A stretch of 64,000 nt of DNA from the NCBI GenBank assembly GCA_964653285.1, contig CAZZEX010000002.1, forward strand, positions 1-64,000, read 5' to 3'. Of the stretch, positions 23,136 through 32,671 are shown piece by piece (within the stretch, counting starts at the first letter, position 1; each line of letters opens with the position of its first letter). The position numbers and the translations under genes were made by a program. The notes beneath the pieces are model-generated. The model saw nothing but the letters and a program-made list of their open reading frames with translations. It ran no database searches and was not told the origin of the DNA. This DNA is from CAZZEX01 sp964653285. GTDB lineage: Bacteria; Chloroflexota; Anaerolineae; B4-G1.

Positions 23136-23217
23136 ACCCCCCTCAGTCCCCCCTATGAGGGGGGAGGTGTTACGTTGTGGCATCGTATACCCCCCTCAAT
23201 CCCCCCTACGAGGGGGG
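23136..23217. repeat. Two GC-rich palindromes (CCCCCCTCARTCCCCCCTA type)
   Basis: ACCCCCCTCAGTCCCCCCTA plus TGAGGGGGGAGGT, then a near copy ACCCCCCTCAATCCCCCCTA plus CGAGGGGGGAGGT. They occupy the whole gap between the SPFH gene and the truncated regulator, where the missing regulator codons should be. Confidence 0.8.
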
Positions 23218-23222
23218 AGGTA

Positions 23223-24053
23223 CTACTGCTCCGCAGGCGGGGTGACTGAGACTGGCAGGTTGCCTAGCAGGAGGGTGGGGCTGATGCCTTCTTCGGTGAT
23301 GACGATCTTGGCGTTGTCGCGCAGCGCAGTCTCGGTCATCTCCATCTGCTTCAATGCCTGGGCGTTGCCCCGGAAGTACTGCTGTGCGGCTTCGTTGACC
23401 AACTTGATCGCCTGTGCCTTACCCTCGGCCACCTTGATCGCCGCCTCCCGTTCGCCTTCGGCGCGCTGGATTATGGCCAGTTTCTGCTGCTCGGCGGCCT
23501 CGAACTCGCCGGTAGCCAGCAGGCGCATGGCCCGCCGCTCCTGCTCGGCCGTCTTCTGCTTGTGCATGGCGCGCTTGATGTCCTCGGGCGGGTCAATGAG
23601 CATGATCTCGACCTTGCTCACCTTCAGTCCCCAGTCGTCGGCGAAGGCGTTGAGAATTGCCTGCAGACTTTCTGCGATTTTCTCGCGCGCCACCAGGCTC
23701 TCGTCCAGCGTCAGATCGCCGAACTCCTGGCGCAGGTTGGTCATCGCCAGTTGGATCACTGCCCGTTTCCAGTTGTCAATGTTGTAGAAGGTCCTCTTGA
23801 TGGACTCCTCGTCGGAAGAGGGGCGCACCCACATGACGCCGTCTACCATGATCTCGACGTTGTCTTTGGTGATGACCGCCTGGGGCGGGATATCCATGGT
23901 GTGCTCGCGGATGTCGCGGACGCGGATGAGGTGAACGATGGGAATCTGGAGCCCCAGGCCGGGCATGACAAAACCGGAATACTTGCCCAGCGTTTCCTGT
24001 ATGCCCCGTTCATAGGGCTTCAGTGTGTAGATTGGAAATAGAATGGTTCGCAT
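23223..24053 (-). CDS. SPFH/Band 7 (prohibitin homology) protein
   Basis: A 276-aa protein with a PHB/Band 7 domain (residues 10-190: ERGIQETLGKYSGFVMPGLG, VITKDNVEIMVDGVMWV, VIQLAMTNLRQEFGDLTLDE). A charged coiled-coil follows (QKTAEQERRAMRLLATGEFEAAEQQKLAIIQRAEGEREAA). There is no clear N-terminal membrane helix. Stomatin-like proteins of this kind form oligomeric membrane microdomain scaffolds; partners are unknown. It lies between the kinase and the truncated regulator on the same strand. The stop is followed directly by repeat DNA. Confidence 0.9.
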   Translation of the reverse strand: MRTILFPIYTLKPYERGIQETLGKYSGFVMPGLGLQIPIVHLIRVRDIREHTMDIPPQAVITKDNVEIMVDGVMWVRPSSDEESIKRTFYNIDNWKRAVIQLAMTNLRQEFGDLTLDESLVAREKIAESLQAILNAFADDWGLKVSKVEIMLIDPPEDIKRAMHKQKTAEQERRAMRLLATGEFEAAEQQKLAIIQRAEGEREAAIKVAEGKAQAIKLVNEAAQQYFRGNAQALKQMEMTETALRDNAKIVITEEGISPTLLLGNLPVSVTPPAEQ

Positions 24054-24137
24054 GGCTTTCTCCTTTCAGGTACGAGTATCTGTGAGCTATCTTCTTCCCT
24101 ATACCAAATAGGGAGTAAGGAGTAGTGCTGAATCTTC

Positions 24138-24168
24138 TCCATACTTCCTACTCCATACTTCCTACTCC
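24138..24168. repeat. 14-bp tandem repeat
   Basis: TCCATACTTCCTAC occurs twice in a row, followed by TCC. A related inverted stretch, GGGAGTAAGGAGTAG, lies about 30 bp before. It sits between the kinase and the SPFH gene. The last part supplies the TAG that would be the ancestral kinase stop (24164-24162). Confidence 0.7.
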
Positions 24169-24201
24169 TTTGCTTCCACGGCGGCCGTGGCCGAAGCCAT
24201 C

Positions 24202-25827
24202 TCATCCACGATACGCATGGCCACCATCACCACGCATGGCCACCATCACCAGCAGAGGCAGCGGCAGCGCCCGGCGCAACTCAATCCGGGGCGAAGCGCC
24301 ACCTACGACGAAGAGTACCTCATCGCCGGTTCCGTCCACGAGGAGCCAGTTACCCGGTGCGTCCTTGACGTATGACAGACGGTAGCCTCGCCCGTCGTAG
24401 ACAATCTCGCTCCAGGTGTTCAGCAGTCGGCCCTGGTACTGCATCGCCGCCAGGGGTTGCCCGTTGCGCGTCAGCACCATTCTGCCGCTCAGGTCGCGGG
24501 TGTGGCGCAGGGCCCACGACGCGCCTTCGGACCTCCATTCGTATCCTGACCTGCTGTAATGTATACGTATGCGATGTTGCCCTGGTTGCAGGATGTAGTT
24601 CCTCTTGAGGCCCAGGAAGAAGGTCTCTTTCTTGACTGTCAGCGGCTCCTCGCTGGGCTCCACCAGTGGCCGGCGCAGGTACACCTGGTCGGCGGGGAGC
24701 CAGGGCCAGGTCTGCCCCACCGGAATGACCAACTCCCGGCCCAGCCAGGCCCAGTCGTCAATCGTCGGACGGGGGCGGTCCTTATCCAGCCGGGCGATCT
24801 CCGTTCGCGTGCCCAAGGGATAGGTCAGCCCGACCTCGGCCAGCACTGTGGTGCCGGTGCCGGTCTGGCTTTCTACGGTCAGCCGCCCGCCGACGGCCAG
24901 CATGCGCTCCTGCATATTCGCCAGCCCCAGGCCCCGGCGGGCCTGCCCGGTGTCGAATCCGACGCCGTTGTCGCGGATGGTCAGCGCCACTTGCTCAGGA
25001 ATACAACGCAGGTGCACGTCCACGCGGGTGGCCCGGGCGTGGCGGGCCACGTTGTGCAGCGCCTCCTGGGCCACGCGGTAGAGCGATTCGGCCATGGGTG
25101 GAGGCAAGCACGCGTCGTTGCCTTGCACCTCGAAGTAGATCAGGAGGTGCTCGCGTGCGCCGAAGAGCAGGGTGTAGTCGTTGAGCGCCGCCGCCAGCCC
25201 CTGGTCTTGGAGTGAGGCGGGGCGCAAGTCCTTGACCAGGCGGGTCATTTCACGCTGAGCGATCTGGGCCGTCGTCTCAGCCTCGCGCACCATCTCGACC
25301 ACGTCGTCCGGCACGTCCTGCAGCGTGTCGAAGCGGGTGCGGATACCACTGGCGGTCATCGCTAGACTGAACAGGTGTTGCTTGACACTGTCGTGCAATT
25401 CGCGGGCCAACCGATTGCGCTCTTCGACTACGGCCAGGGCACGTACCTGGTCGGTGAGGCGCACGTTGCGCTCCCGCAGCATGTCCAGGTCTTGCTCGTC
25501 CTGTTCGAGGTGTCCGGCCAAAAGGTCCAGTTGCCCGGCCAGCAGGCCCAGGTCATCGGCGGTGGGATCCGCGATGCGCAGGGAGAGGTTGCCGCGCAGC
25601 CAGGCGCGGCTGACGTCGAGGATGCGTTGCGCGCGGCAGGCGACACGGTGGCTGGCCCACGCGCCCAGCAGCAGCCCCGCCAGCGCAGCGACAATCGTCA
25701 CCAGGGTGAGGTGGAGGCCCCAGGTGAGTTGGGCCGTGAACAAGGCCAGGGCTATTCCCTCGGCGGCGAGTACTGCCGCCAGTGCCACCGCTGTGTGGGT
25801 GAGGATCAACTTGTGCTGCAGGTTCAT
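24202..25827 (-). CDS. NarX-type sensor histidine kinase with extra C-terminal domain; C-terminus frameshifted
   Basis: 541 aa from ATG 25827. Two membrane helices (residues 7-30, 36-56), a HAMP-like linker, a HisKA_3 dimerisation helix with phospho-His145 (ARELHDSVKQHLF) and HATPase_c (DNGVGFD, GLGLANMQER). About 205 residues follow the ATPase, a beta-rich unknown domain (RIHYSRSGYEWRSEG, MVLTRNGQPLAAMQYQG) perhaps tubby/LURP-one-like. The final residues GDGGHAYRG come from a 19-bp tandem duplication (24214-24251). Without it the frame reads VAMRIVDEMASATAAVEAKE and stops at 24162. Probably paired with the NarL-type regulator at 22504. Confidence 0.88.
   Translation of the reverse strand: MNLQHKLILTHTAVALAAVLAAEGIALALFTAQLTWGLHLTLVTIVAALAGLLLGAWASHRVACRAQRILDVSRAWLRGNLSLRIADPTADDLGLLAGQLDLLAGHLEQDEQDLDMLRERNVRLTDQVRALAVVEERNRLARELHDSVKQHLFSLAMTASGIRTRFDTLQDVPDDVVEMVREAETTAQIAQREMTRLVKDLRPASLQDQGLAAALNDYTLLFGAREHLLIYFEVQGNDACLPPPMAESLYRVAQEALHNVARHARATRVDVHLRCIPEQVALTIRDNGVGFDTGQARRGLGLANMQERMLAVGGRLTVESQTGTGTTVLAEVGLTYPLGTRTEIARLDKDRPRPTIDDWAWLGRELVIPVGQTWPWLPADQVYLRRPLVEPSEEPLTVKKETFFLGLKRNYILQPGQHRIRIHYSRSGYEWRSEGASWALRHTRDLSGRMVLTRNGQPLAAMQYQGRLLNTWSEIVYDGRGYRLSYVKDAPGNWLLVDGTGDEVLFVVGGASPRIELRRALPLPLLVMVAMRGDGGHAYRG
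24214..24251. repeat. 19-bp tandem duplication causing a frameshift
   Basis: CGCATGGCCACCATCACCA is present twice, at 24214-24232 and 24233-24251. 19 is not a multiple of three, so the duplication shifts the frame at the end of the kinase gene. Confidence 0.9.
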
Positions 25828-25839
25828 TCTTGAGCTCCT

Positions 25840-25910
25840 GTAGGGGCGAGGCAAGTCAGAGAGGGGATTGTTTGCTCCGATACTATCAACCCGACTTGCC
25901 TCGCCCCTGC
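25840..25910. repeat. GTAGGGGCG-type inverted repeat
   Basis: TGTAGGGGCGAGGCAAGTC near 25839-25857 and GACTTGCCTCGCCCCTGC near 25893-25910 are inverted arms of about 17 bp with a 35-bp loop. The second arm encodes the end of the PH-domain protein (KQGRGKSG). Confidence 0.7.
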
Positions 25911-26509
25911 TTCAGCGCCTGCCGAATCGCCCGGACTTCGGTCAGAATCGCGTTCAAGGTATCGGCCGAGACCACGAGCGGTTCACCCTCTACTTCAGCG
26001 GCCGTCGGGGCCATACTCCCCCGGAAACGCCGCAGTTCTGTTACCACAATCTCGTAAATCTCTTGGACGTTGGTCAGGCCCACCAGTTTCTCCTCAGCGC
26101 CGGTCGTGCCGCTCATCCCGGCCGTTTGGATGTTCAGTGTGCCGATGCCGAGCCAGCGATCCAGAATGTCCCGCTTGACTGTCAGGTTGGTCACTGTGCG
26201 GTAAGGCACGTGCTTGACCGATTTGGTCCAGATGCCCACCCGCACGATCACCTCGTCGTCCTGAATTTCGTAACTCAGGCTGCGATAGTAGGGGCCGGTC
26301 AGCATTAGCCCTGGCAGATACCAGACGATGTCAACGACGGCGACGACGATGGCAACAGTCCTGGCACCATCCGCGCCTATTCCTGGGTCGGTGCTCAAGA
26401 GCCAACCGAGCAGAAGACCGCCGGCCAGGATCAACAACGCCACGAGCGTGATGATCAGGCGTAACTTGGTCAGACACTGGGGACCGGGTTTGAAACTTTG
26501 TGTTCGCAT
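25886..26509 (-). CDS. PH domain-containing membrane protein (bPH_2 / YdbS-like)
   Basis: 207 aa. Two N-terminal transmembrane helices (residues 17-38 and 48-70) are followed by a bacterial PH domain (LSYEIQDDEVIVRVGIWTKSVKHVPYRTVTNLTVKRDILDRWLGIGTLNIQTAG), the pattern of the YdbS/DUF304 family. The C-terminal helix may oligomerise. Function unknown. It precedes the sensor kinase on the same strand, so it may be co-transcribed. The last residues come from a palindromic repeat. Confidence 0.82.
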   Translation of the reverse strand: MRTQSFKPGPQCLTKLRLIITLVALLILAGGLLLGWLLSTDPGIGADGARTVAIVVAVVDIVWYLPGLMLTGPYYRSLSYEIQDDEVIVRVGIWTKSVKHVPYRTVTNLTVKRDILDRWLGIGTLNIQTAGMSGTTGAEEKLVGLTNVQEIYEIVVTELRRFRGSMAPTAAEVEGEPLVVSADTLNAILTEVRAIRQALKQGRGKSG

Positions 26510-26537
26510 CTCCCTATATCCTCCTCGTTGTTTCGGA

Positions 26538-27362
26538 CTATTGGCTCGTAATTCGCTTTCGAGATAGATGGGCCGGTCTGGCGATGATGACGGCGAGGAC
26601 AGGTACGCCCCATTTCAGTACGTCATCCGTGAGCGTTGGCAATGGGACCAGAAAGTACCCTGTGATTGTCATCGTCCAATGAAAGAGCCAGGCCAGGAGC
26701 AGGCTGCCACCTGTGTTGTTGTAAATCCAGGTGAAGAGAATTGCTGGCGCAACCATCGTCAACATATCTACGAGTAGGGGCAGACCCGTCTGACCATAGC
26801 CTATCCACAGCGGGATGTGCCAAAACCCCCACAAGAGACCAAGAATGATGCTGGATACAAGCGCATTGTACTTCACCTGTAATTTAGGTAAGGCAAATCC
26901 ACGCCAGCCCAGTTCCTCTCCCAGCGTATTCGGAAAGGCAGAGAATAAGGCAACTGGCACCATCATGGCTTGCTCTGGGCCGAAATGGGTCAGGATGGGG
27001 GATGTGAGTTCGTAGGATTGGCCAAACAAGGCATCTATGGCGCGCCCCACAAGCCAAATCACGGCAGGGTAAAACAGGACAAAGAGGTACCACTGGATGC
27101 CGACATTCCAGTATCGAATTGGATGAAACAACTTGTGTAGACCTGCTTTTCCCGCCATCAGAAGAGTCACGATGATGGCAGCCAAACCCGGACCCCACAC
27201 ACTGAGCAGCATTAAGGGCGACTCGGGTGGAATGGCTGACTCGGTGATACCCAATGTGACAGCAGCCTGTGGAACCCAGATTGCCCACGAGGTGACATAA
27301 CTCAGAAGGAAGAACAAAAGAAATGGAGACCGTTTCAGATATTCAGACACTCTCGAAATCAT
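26538..27362 (-). CDS. CPBP family intramembrane glutamic endopeptidase
   Basis: A 274-aa polytopic protein with about seven to eight membrane helices and the three Abi/CPBP motifs: EELGWRGFALPKL (catalytic Glu pair and Arg), FWHIPLWIG (His) and WIYNNTGGSLLLAWLFHWTMT (Asn/His). These proteases are related to Rce1 CAAX proteases and in bacteria are often linked to bacteriocin immunity. Substrate unknown. Full length. Confidence 0.93.
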   Translation of the reverse strand: MISRVSEYLKRSPFLLFFLLSYVTSWAIWVPQAAVTLGITESAIPPESPLMLLSVWGPGLAAIIVTLLMAGKAGLHKLFHPIRYWNVGIQWYLFVLFYPAVIWLVGRAIDALFGQSYELTSPILTHFGPEQAMMVPVALFSAFPNTLGEELGWRGFALPKLQVKYNALVSSIILGLLWGFWHIPLWIGYGQTGLPLLVDMLTMVAPAILFTWIYNNTGGSLLLAWLFHWTMTITGYFLVPLPTLTDDVLKWGVPVLAVIIARPAHLSRKRITSQ

Positions 27363-27509
27363 AGCGACTTTCTCCCTTCAATGTGTTATCCGACAACTCC
27401 AGCCGCTCGACGGTTACATTGTATCACAGTTCGTCCTGCTTGTCATCGGGCTCGCGACTGAAATTGAACTTGTACCTGGGTACAGGGTTGAGGCGTTCTC
27501 TGGTCTTAC

Positions 27510-28136
27510 CTAACCCCCCAACCCCCCTTCCCTGCCAGGGAAGGGGGGCTTCCCTCCCCGCTTCGGGGAGGGGCTGGGGGAAGAGGGGTTCCCGTCCCCA
27601 CTTCGGGGAGGGGCCGGGGGCAGCCGCAGCCGCGCCCGGCAGCGCGGACAGAAATCGGCCCCCTTCACGTCGGTGTCGTGCAGGCTGTTGGAGAAATGCA
27701 TCACGCAGCGAGGATCAGGGCAGTGGCCCAGGCCGTAGGTGTGTCCCAGTTCGTGCACCGCCTCTTTCAACACGCGCTGGTGGAACAGCGGTTCATCCTC
27801 CGGCAGGCCGTAGAACGACTGCCGCAGGCGGGGCAGGGCGATGAAGCACTCCCGTCCGTGGATGCTGGCCTGGCCGAAGATGAAGTTGAGCCCACGGGCG
27901 TAGCAGTCCTCGTCTATGCCACCCAACACGCGCTCGGTGTCGGGCAGGGGCAGCCGGGCCAGCGCGGCCAGGATGCGCGATCCCAGGTATTGCCCACGCC
28001 GGTGGTTGAAGGCTGCGGGCGGGATGGGGATGGGGGCAACGACGCGACAGGGAAGGCCGAAGGTCGTCGCCAACGGCTTGGTCAGACCGGACAGGAGGCC
28101 GGCCGGGACGAGGCCGACCGGAACCAGCAGGGTCAT
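27510..28136 (-). CDS. amzA: Archaemetzincin family zinc metalloprotease with repeat-encoded tail
   Basis: 208 aa from ATG 28136 (MTLLVPVGLVPAGLL), preceded by GGTGGTGGAG. The metzincin motif HELGHTYGLGHC is followed by CVMHFSNSL (Met-turn) and CPRCRARL, giving the archaemetzincin zinc pattern of HExxHxxGxxHC plus a four-Cys site. Homologues end just after CPRC...L; here about 38 more residues (LPPAPPRSGDG...GREGGLGG) are encoded by GC-rich palindromic repeats. The upstream frame to 28244 contains CACTGA-type repeat DNA and is unlikely to be coding. Confidence 0.88.
   Translation of the reverse strand: MTLLVPVGLVPAGLLSGLTKPLATTFGLPCRVVAPIPIPPAAFNHRRGQYLGSRILAALARLPLPDTERVLGGIDEDCYARGLNFIFGQASIHGRECFIALPRLRQSFYGLPEDEPLFHQRVLKEAVHELGHTYGLGHCPDPRCVMHFSNSLHDTDVKGADFCPRCRARLRLPPAPPRSGDGNPSSPSPSPKRGGKPPFPGREGGLGG
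27512..27620. repeat. GC-rich palindromes encoding the archaemetzincin tail
   Basis: CCCTGCCAGGGAAGGGGGG and two copies of a CCCGCTTCGGGGAGGGG-like block (near 27557 and 27598). They resemble the C-rich palindromes at 23136 and 60449. Confidence 0.65.
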
Positions 28137-28249
28137 CCATTGCTCCACCACCGCGATCTCCTCCTCCGTCAATCCATTGAATCGCTGAACCACTGATCCC
28201 ACTGAAACCTCTGAGATCACTGAGCCCCCTTTCAGTGTCCTCATCCTCC

Positions 28250-28645
28250 TCAGTGGCTCAGTGATTCAACGCTCCCCCGCGATAGCAGCCAGCACGCCAG
28301 GAATAGGATTCCTGGCGTTGCTACGAGCGCAAAGTACGGCCCACGCGGAAACCGGCCATCCATGACACGCAACGCCGTATAGAAAGCCAGAAGGCTGCCG
28401 ACAGTAATGCCTCCTCCCAGCCCTTCCCAATGCCAGGCCAGAATCATCCCCAGGCAAACCCCCAAGGGGAAGAAAAACAGTCCAACACGGTCACGGAACG
28501 TAAACTGCGCCAGGTTGAATCCTTCCTCAAGGCCGCTTCCGATGAACATCAGCAAGACAAACCCGACACTCGCGATGCTCCAGAGTCTTGCAGTCCAACG
28601 AACGGCGGTTACACCACGTTTTGTTGAAGTTCGAGTTTCATTCAT
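28250..28645 (-). CDS. Small integral membrane protein of unknown function
   Basis: 131 aa from ATG 28645 (MNETRTSTKR). Four hydrophobic segments are visible (SIASVGFVLLMFIG, VGLFFFPLGVCLGMILAW, ITVGSLLAFYTALRV, YFALVATPGILFLACWLL), with a Glu-rich loop. No family was recognised with confidence. An upstream in-frame ATG at 28678 lacks an SD; 28645 has AAAGGGA in a suitable place. The gap to the archaemetzincin start contains CACTGA-type short repeats. Confidence 0.55.
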   Translation of the reverse strand: MNETRTSTKRGVTAVRWTARLWSIASVGFVLLMFIGSGLEEGFNLAQFTFRDRVGLFFFPLGVCLGMILAWHWEGLGGGITVGSLLAFYTALRVMDGRFPRGPYFALVATPGILFLACWLLSRGSVESLSH

Positions 28646-28966
28646 GACCAATTCCCTTTGTTTCTTTTTGGGCGCCATGGCGCCAAATATCTTGACGACC
28701 TCATCGCGTCTGGCCTTGGTTGGCCGCTGGTAGAACTCATTTCTCCTCGATGATCATAGTCTCCTCCACTGTCAACCCAGCCCCCTCATCCGCTTATCCG
28801 CTCCTATCCGTTGCCTCCGTCACCCCATACAACTCATACACCAGCGCGTCAATCTGCCGGTTTGGCCGTGTGGCTACCTGTGATTATACTCAATTCCGCC
28901 GCGCCCGCCAACCAATGGAACATTCCTCGCATCTGTGGTAGAATAGTGCCCACGATGGAGGCTGAA

Positions 28967-30283
<1,317 letters not shown>

Positions 30284-30301
<18 letters not shown>

Positions 30302-30326
30302 ACAATGAGCCAATGAACAATTATTT
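30284..30326. repeat. Heptamer tandem repeat (AACAATG) at the trmFO/peptidase junction
   Basis: Four to five degenerate copies of AACAATG (ATGAACA). The unit contains both ATG and TGA, and it supplies the trmFO stop (30299-30301) and the next gene's overlapping ATG (30298). Confidence 0.75.
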
Positions 30327-31344
30327 TCGTGTAGTCATTATGGCAGTGAAGGATGGGGTACGCACCACGCATCACGCACTACGCATCACGCAACACGCGT
30401 TTGGTGCTCTTGCTCTCTTGCTTCTTGCTCTCTTGCTTGCTGCGTGTGGCGCGCCGGGGCTGTCCGCCACGCCAGAGGAATCCCTGCCAGAGGAGGTTCC
30501 AACGGAGGCAGCGCCGCTGGTCTTCGATGGCGAGGCAGCCTATGCCCACGTCCAGGCCCAGTGCGACCTGGGCTTCCGCCCCACCGGGTCGGAGGCGGGC
30601 TGGGCCACTGGCGACTACATCATCTCCTGCCTGAAGGAGCAGGGCTGGACTGTCGAGACGGAGGAGTTCACCTACCGCGACACACCCGTGCGCAACGTCA
30701 TCGGCCGGCCTTCGACAGGCTCAGCCCGGGGGGTGGGGGAGGGGCTGGTGGTCATCCTCGGCGCCCACTACGACACCCGCCGCAGCGCTGACGAGGAGGA
30801 CCCCAGCGTCCCCGTGATGGGGGCCAACGACGGGGCCTCCGGCGTGGCGGTGCTCCTGGAACTGGCCCGCACGCTGGATCGGGACGAGTTGCAGCACCGG
30901 GTCTGGCTGGCCTTCTTCGACGCCGAGGATAATGGCCGCCTCGATGGCTGGGAGTGGTGCGTCGGCTCATCTTACATGGCGGCCCATCTGGAGGTCACGC
31001 CCGAGGCGGTCGTCGTCGTGGACATGATCGGTGATGCCGACCAGCAGATCTACCTGGAGCGCAACTCCGACGCACCGCTGCAGACGCAGTTGTGGGAAAT
31101 CGCTGCGACGCTGGGCTACAGCGACACGTTCATCTCCGAGTACCGCTGGGCGATGTACGACGACCATGTCCCCTTCGCCCAACGTGGCATCCCCGCCGTG
31201 GACATCATTGACTTCGACTATCCCTACTGGCACACCACCCAGGACACCTCCGACAAGGTGAGCGCCGGGAGTCTCGAACGGGTGGGGCGAGTGTTGGAGG
31301 TATGGCTGGAGGGAGGCGATCTGGCCGCTGAGATAAGGAGGTAG
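30298..31344 (+). CDS. Secreted lipoprotein, M28 family zinc peptidase (glutaminyl cyclase-like)
   Basis: 348 aa from ATG 30298, which overlaps the trmFO stop (ATGA); ATG 30340 is an alternative. The lipobox LLLAACG gives a lipidated Cys. The catalytic domain has the M28 zinc ligands HYDTR, GANDGASGVAVLLELA, FFDAEDNGR and DYPYWHTTQDTSDKV. The spacing resembles secreted aminopeptidases and bacterial glutaminyl cyclases; the two cannot be told apart here. The signal peptide contains a translated heptamer repeat (30360-30399), and GRPSTGSARGV at 30703-30735 is an in-frame dispersed-repeat fragment. Confidence 0.88.
30360..30399. repeat. Heptamer tandem repeat (ACGCAYC) inside a signal peptide
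   Basis: Five units, ACGCACC, ACGCATC, ACGCACT, ACGCATC and ACGCAAC, then ACGCG. Translated as VRTTHHALRITQHA just before the hydrophobic core of the lipoprotein signal. Confidence 0.8.
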
Positions 31345-31351
31345 ATATAAA

Positions 31352-32512
31352 ATGCACACTGCAGAACGGTTGAATAACCTGCCCACTTACGTCTTCGCCG
31401 CCATCGGCAAGCGCGTCCGTGCCTTGCAGGCGCAGGGGGTGGACGTGATCCGCTGCGACATCGGCAGCCCCGACCTTTCGCCGCCAGAACCGGTGGTGGA
31501 GGCACTGGCCCGTTCCGCCCGGGCCCCCCACAAGCACGGCTATGCCCCCTTCTTCGGCACGCCGGCGCTGCGGCAGGCCATCGCTGACTACTATGGCCGC
31601 CGCTTCGGAGTCGAACTCGACCCCGAAAGCGAGGTCTTGCCGCTCATCGGCTCGAAGGAGGGCATCTTCCATCTGCCGACGGCCTTCGTGGACCCCGGCA
31701 CGGTGGTGCTGGTGCCCGACCCCGGCTACCCCACCTACCGCAGTGCGGTTTACCTGGTGGGCGGGGAACTTTACCGGATGCCCCTCGTCGAGGAGAACGC
31801 CTGGCTGCCCGATCTGGAGGCTATTCCCGCTAAGGTGCTCTCCCGCGCGCGGGTGATGTGGCTGGACTACCCGAACAATCCTACCACGGCGACGGCTCCC
31901 CTCTCCTTCCTGGAGCAGGCAGTGGGCTTCGCCCGTGCCCACGGCCTTCTCCTGGCCTACGACAATCCCTACGCCGACGTCACCTGGGGCGGTTATGTGG
32001 CCCCCAGTATCCTGCAGGCCGAGGGGGGGATGGAGGCGGCGGTGGAGTTTAATTCTTTCTCCAAGGCCTACAACATGGCCGGTTGGCGGGTCGGCGCGGT
32101 GGTGGGCAATCGGGAGGCCGTGGCCGCCCTGGCTCGGCTGAAGACCAACGCCGACTCTGGCATCTTCGAGCCGATTCAGGACGCGGCGGTGGTGGCGCTG
32201 GAGACCGACGAGAGCTGGCTGGCTCGCCGTAATGAGATCTACCGGGAGCGACGGTTGGTAGTGACGGCGGCACTGGACCGGATGGGGCTTTCCTACACCC
32301 CCTCCCCCGCCACTCTATACGTCTGGGCGCGGCTGCCGGAGGGAACGCAGAGCATTGACTTCGCCTCGGCCCTGCTGGAGGAGGCTGGCGTCTCCATTTC
32401 CCCCGGGGCGGCCTTTGGCAACCACGGGGAGGGGTACGTCCGCATCACTCTGCGTCATCCCACGGAACGGCTGGCGGAGGCGATGGAGCGGTGGGAGAGG
32501 TGGAGGTGCTAA
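31352..32512 (+). CDS. PLP-dependent aminotransferase, class I/II (LL-diaminopimelate aminotransferase-like)
   Basis: 386 aa. The fold-type I motifs are clear: GSKEGIFHLPTAFVDPG, DYPNNPTTA, YDNPYADV, the PLP-lysine in FNSFSKAYNMAGWRVG, and the C-terminal Arg in GYVRITLRHP. The sequence resembles the DapL/aspartate aminotransferase branch, so LL-diaminopimelate or aspartate transamination is the best guess. It starts 7 nt after the peptidase gene with SD AAGGAGG, suggesting co-transcription. Complete. Confidence 0.9.
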   Translation: MHTAERLNNLPTYVFAAIGKRVRALQAQGVDVIRCDIGSPDLSPPEPVVEALARSARAPHKHGYAPFFGTPALRQAIADYYGRRFGVELDPESEVLPLIGSKEGIFHLPTAFVDPGTVVLVPDPGYPTYRSAVYLVGGELYRMPLVEENAWLPDLEAIPAKVLSRARVMWLDYPNNPTTATAPLSFLEQAVGFARAHGLLLAYDNPYADVTWGGYVAPSILQAEGGMEAAVEFNSFSKAYNMAGWRVGAVVGNREAVAALARLKTNADSGIFEPIQDAAVVALETDESWLARRNEIYRERRLVVTAALDRMGLSYTPSPATLYVWARLPEGTQSIDFASALLEEAGVSISPGAAFGNHGEGYVRITLRHPTERLAEAMERWERWRC

Positions 32513-32671
32513 TCCCTCTTAATTGAAAGACGTTACAAAGACGTTGCGTAGACGCGACATTGCTACTCTGGTGGTGGAAGTATCCTGCCTCCTGCTCACG
32601 CTGTCCTGTGCGGGAGCGGACATCTTCATATTCAAGGGACCTGAGCAGCGAGTGATCGAAGGAGGGACTGT

